This document shows, piece after piece, positions 5,193 to 6,650 of a DNA stretch of 6,650 bases. Both the position numbers and the translations under genes were made by a program. The notes beneath the pieces are model-generated. The model ran no database searches and was not told where the DNA came from. It saw nothing but the letters and a program-made list of their open reading frames with translations. Each line of letters begins with the position of its first letter. Position 1 is the first letter of the stretch. Source of the stretch: Rhodospirillales bacterium (lineage in GTDB: Bacteria > Pseudomonadota > Alphaproteobacteria > Acetobacterales > Acetobacteraceae); the NCBI GenBank assembly GCA_903644035.1, contig CAHJXG010000028.1, positions 1 through 6,650 of the forward strand, in the 5' to 3' direction.

Positions 5193-6536
5193 GTGAGCAG
5201 AGCAGCAGCCCCCGCCATCTGGAGCGCCGGCGCCGATGAGGCGGCGCTCATGCGGAAGCTGACATGGCGGATCGTTCCGTTGTTGGGAGTCTGCTGGGTC
5301 GTCAACTGGATCGACCGGATCAACATCGGGTTTGCCCGCCTGGGCTTTCAGGGCGACCTGGGCGTGAGCGAGGTGCAGGTCGGACTGATCATAGGCCTCT
5401 ACTCGGTCGGCTACCTGCTATTCGAGGTGCCGAGCAACATCCTCATGGAGCGGATCGGGGCGCGCCGGACGCTGACACGGATCATGGTCCTGTGGGGCCT
5501 GATCACCGTCGCGACAGCGTTCGCCCGCAACGGGACCGAGCTGATGATCGCGCGGCTCGCCTTGGGCGCGGCCGAGGCGGGGTTCTTCCCGGGCGCGATC
5601 CTCTACATGACGTATTGGTTCCCCGCGGCCTACCGCGCCCGTATCACGTCGAGGTTTATCATCGCCAACGCCGTCGCGGGGATCATCGGCGCCCCGCTGT
5701 CGGGGTGGATCATGGGCAACATGGGCGGCATCGGTCAGCTGCAGGGGTGGCAATGGTTGTTCATCGTGGAAGGGATCCCACCGCTGCTCCTTGCCGCGGT
5801 GGTGTGGTCCTGCCTCAGCGACCGGCCGACCGAGGCGCGGTGGCTCTCAGCCATCGAGGTCGGCGTGCTGGAGCGCGCGTTGGCGCGCGATGAGGCGCCG
5901 GTTCGCTCCCATGTCGGCCCCAGGACCTGGTCGCTGGCCATCTTGCGCGACCACCGGGTCTATCTGCTGGCAATCGGGTTCTGCTTCACGATCATCTGCA
6001 CGGGCAACGTCGTGCAGATCTGGGCCCCGTCCATCATTCGCGACGCTGGTGCATCCGACGTGTTGCGGGTTGGCTGGTTGTCGGCGCTGCCATGGGCGGT
6101 CGGCGTGGCCGTGATGCTGCTCGTCGCCCGGTCCTCCGACCGGATGCGGGAGCGCCGATGGCATTTCCTGGTGCTTGGCGTGTTCGTAGGTGTCGCCATG
6201 CTGTTTCTGCCGACGTTCTCCTCCTCGGTGACGGGCGCGGTCGTCACGCTCAGCCTGCTGACCTCGGCCTACCTCTCCGCCATCAGCATCTTCTGGACGA
6301 TCTCCGCCCTCTATCTGCCGCTGGCGTCCCGGGCGGTCGGGATCGCGTTCATCAACACGCTGGGGCAGTTGGGCGGGCTGTTCGCGCCCAACCTGATCAC
6401 GTGGGCGAAGGTCAGCACGGGCAATGTGGGGCTGGGGCTGTCCGTCATCGGAGTGGTGGTGCTGATGGGTGTCGTTGCAGTCTTCACCGCGACCCGGGGT
6501 AAGGTTGCGGACACGGATGCACCAGTCGAAGCTTAA
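5193..6536 (+). CDS. MFS transporter, anion:cation symporter (ACS) type
   Basis: This 447-residue inner-membrane permease probably imports an organic anion with protons. About twelve hydrophobic segments can be placed by eye (roughly 27-46, 62-83, 95-113, 118-140, 154-174, 186-206, 255-278, 293-312, 324-341, 348-370, 382-404, 413-433), with a central hydrophilic loop at about 208-252. ACS hallmarks are NWIDRINIGFA in helix 1 (38-48), EVPSNILMERIGARR (78-92), the helix-4 stretch GAAEAGFFPGAILYM (125-139) followed by YRAR (147-150), and GWQWLFIVEGIPP (185-197). The family includes permeases for phthalate, tartrate, glucarate and hydroxyphenylacetate. The GTG start is fixed by AGGAGAG. Divergent from the LysR gene and beside a CoA-ligase operon, it is the likely substrate importer of the cluster. 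Its stop is only 27 bp from the end of an IS3-family element. The substrate is not determined. Confidence 0.93.
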   Translation: MSRAAAPAIWSAGADEAALMRKLTWRIVPLLGVCWVVNWIDRINIGFARLGFQGDLGVSEVQVGLIIGLYSVGYLLFEVPSNILMERIGARRTLTRIMVLWGLITVATAFARNGTELMIARLALGAAEAGFFPGAILYMTYWFPAAYRARITSRFIIANAVAGIIGAPLSGWIMGNMGGIGQLQGWQWLFIVEGIPPLLLAAVVWSCLSDRPTEARWLSAIEVGVLERALARDEAPVRSHVGPRTWSLAILRDHRVYLLAIGFCFTIICTGNVVQIWAPSIIRDAGASDVLRVGWLSALPWAVGVAVMLLVARSSDRMRERRWHFLVLGVFVGVAMLFLPTFSSSVTGAVVTLSLLTSAYLSAISIFWTISALYLPLASRAVGIAFINTLGQLGGLFAPNLITWAKVSTGNVGLGLSVIGVVVLMGVVAVFTATRGKVADTDAPVEA

Positions 6537-6563
6537 ATCGTGTCTAGTTTGAGAACCGTAGTT

Positions 6564-6590
6564 TGACCATCCCCCAATTTGGTGGACACG
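6564..6590 (-). repeat. Terminal inverted repeat (right end) of IS3-family element
   Basis: This is one copy only, beginning TGACC and including GTGGACACG. The end is assigned as right because the transposase stop codon lies just inside it. The exact inner boundary of the repeat is not known without the other end. Confidence 0.55.
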
Positions 6591-6599
6591 GGTTACGGC

Positions 6600-6650
6600 C
6601 TACGCGGCCGCGGCGAGCTGTTCCTTTTTGGCGGGCGTCATGTAGCCGAT
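6600..6650 (-). CDS. IS3-family transposase (OrfB), C-terminal fragment
   Basis: The reverse strand reads Ile-Gly-Tyr-Met-Thr-Pro-Ala followed by KKEQLAAAA and a TAG stop at 6602-6600. A (S)(I/L)GYxTPA motif a few residues from the C-terminus is characteristic of IS3-family OrfB DDE transposases. Only the last 16 codons are in the window; whether the gene is intact upstream cannot be seen. Confidence 0.72.
   Translation of the reverse strand: MGYMTPAKKEQLAAAA

Larger units (their letters stand above)
6564..6650 (-). mobile_element. End of an IS3-family insertion sequence (runs off the window)
   Basis: From 6564 the plus strand reads TGACCATCCCCC and then GGTGGACACG, resembling the IS3 terminal repeat as I remember it (TGA, a pyrimidine-rich run, then GTGGACACG). 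A transposase C-terminus encoded on the minus strand stops 36 bp inside this end, the expected layout for the right end of an IS3 element. The rest of the element and its other repeat lie beyond 6650. The target-site duplication cannot be determined from one end. Bases 6537-6563 between the MFS stop and the repeat contain no gene. Confidence 0.7.

Noticed and set aside
3868..5196. Long plus-strand open frame opposite the LysR gene
   Set aside because: It is a GC-driven shadow: Arg/Gly/His/Asp-rich translation with no domain, and the opposite strand has full LysR motifs.
22..6590. Composite transposon bounded by the TGTCCCAA repeat at the left and the IS3 end at the right
   Set aside because: The left repeat does not align convincingly with the IS3 terminal repeat at 6564-6590; only short AATTGGG-type similarities are shared.

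Overview
The window is GC-rich, Gram-negative-type DNA: the genes are strongly biased to G/C, several coding ends overlap as ATGA, and Shine-Dalgarno sites are clear in places. An alphaproteobacterium of the Acetobacteraceae/Rhodospirillales type or a betaproteobacterium would fit, but nothing in the sequence fixes the taxon. I recognise six complete protein genes and the tail of a seventh.

Layout. Bases 1-345 hold no convincing gene and are visibly less GC-rich than the rest. A PnbA/NfnB-like FMN nitroreductase gene (346-1035, minus strand) is divergent from a three-gene plus-strand operon: a crotonase-fold (enoyl-CoA hydratase/isomerase) protein (1340-2113), an AMP-forming acyl-CoA ligase (2142-3650) and a RidA/YjgF-family protein (3647-4123). 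A LysR-type regulator (4138-5118, minus) ends 14 bp from the RidA gene and is divergent from an MFS transporter of the anion:cation symporter type (5193-6536). The right edge (6564-6650) is the end of an IS3-family insertion sequence, with an IS3-like terminal repeat and the last 16 codons of a transposase.

Working model (inference). The gene set looks like a small catabolic island for an organic acid: uptake by the MFS permease, activation to a CoA thioester by the ligase, transformation by the crotonase, clean-up or hydrolysis of an imine/enamine or related reactive product by the RidA protein, and an ancillary flavin-dependent reduction by the nitroreductase, under the LysR regulator. The substrate cannot be read from the sequence. 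The crotonase has Thr where classical hydratases have the first catalytic Glu, so its chemistry may not be simple hydration.

Regulation. The 304-bp divergent region between the nitroreductase and the operon is the most information-rich non-coding stretch. It carries a CTTAT-N11-ATAAG dyad of the LysR T-N11-A type, overlapped by a candidate sigma70 promoter, and a perfect 9-bp inverted repeat 34 bp before the crotonase start. Two very short ORFs (4 and 10 codons) sit exactly at start/stop overlaps ahead of the nitroreductase and the CoA ligase and could act as translational relays. I see no CRISPR array, tRNA, rRNA or phage gene. I see no sign of a wholly new system beyond this unassigned catabolic cluster and its regulatory architecture.
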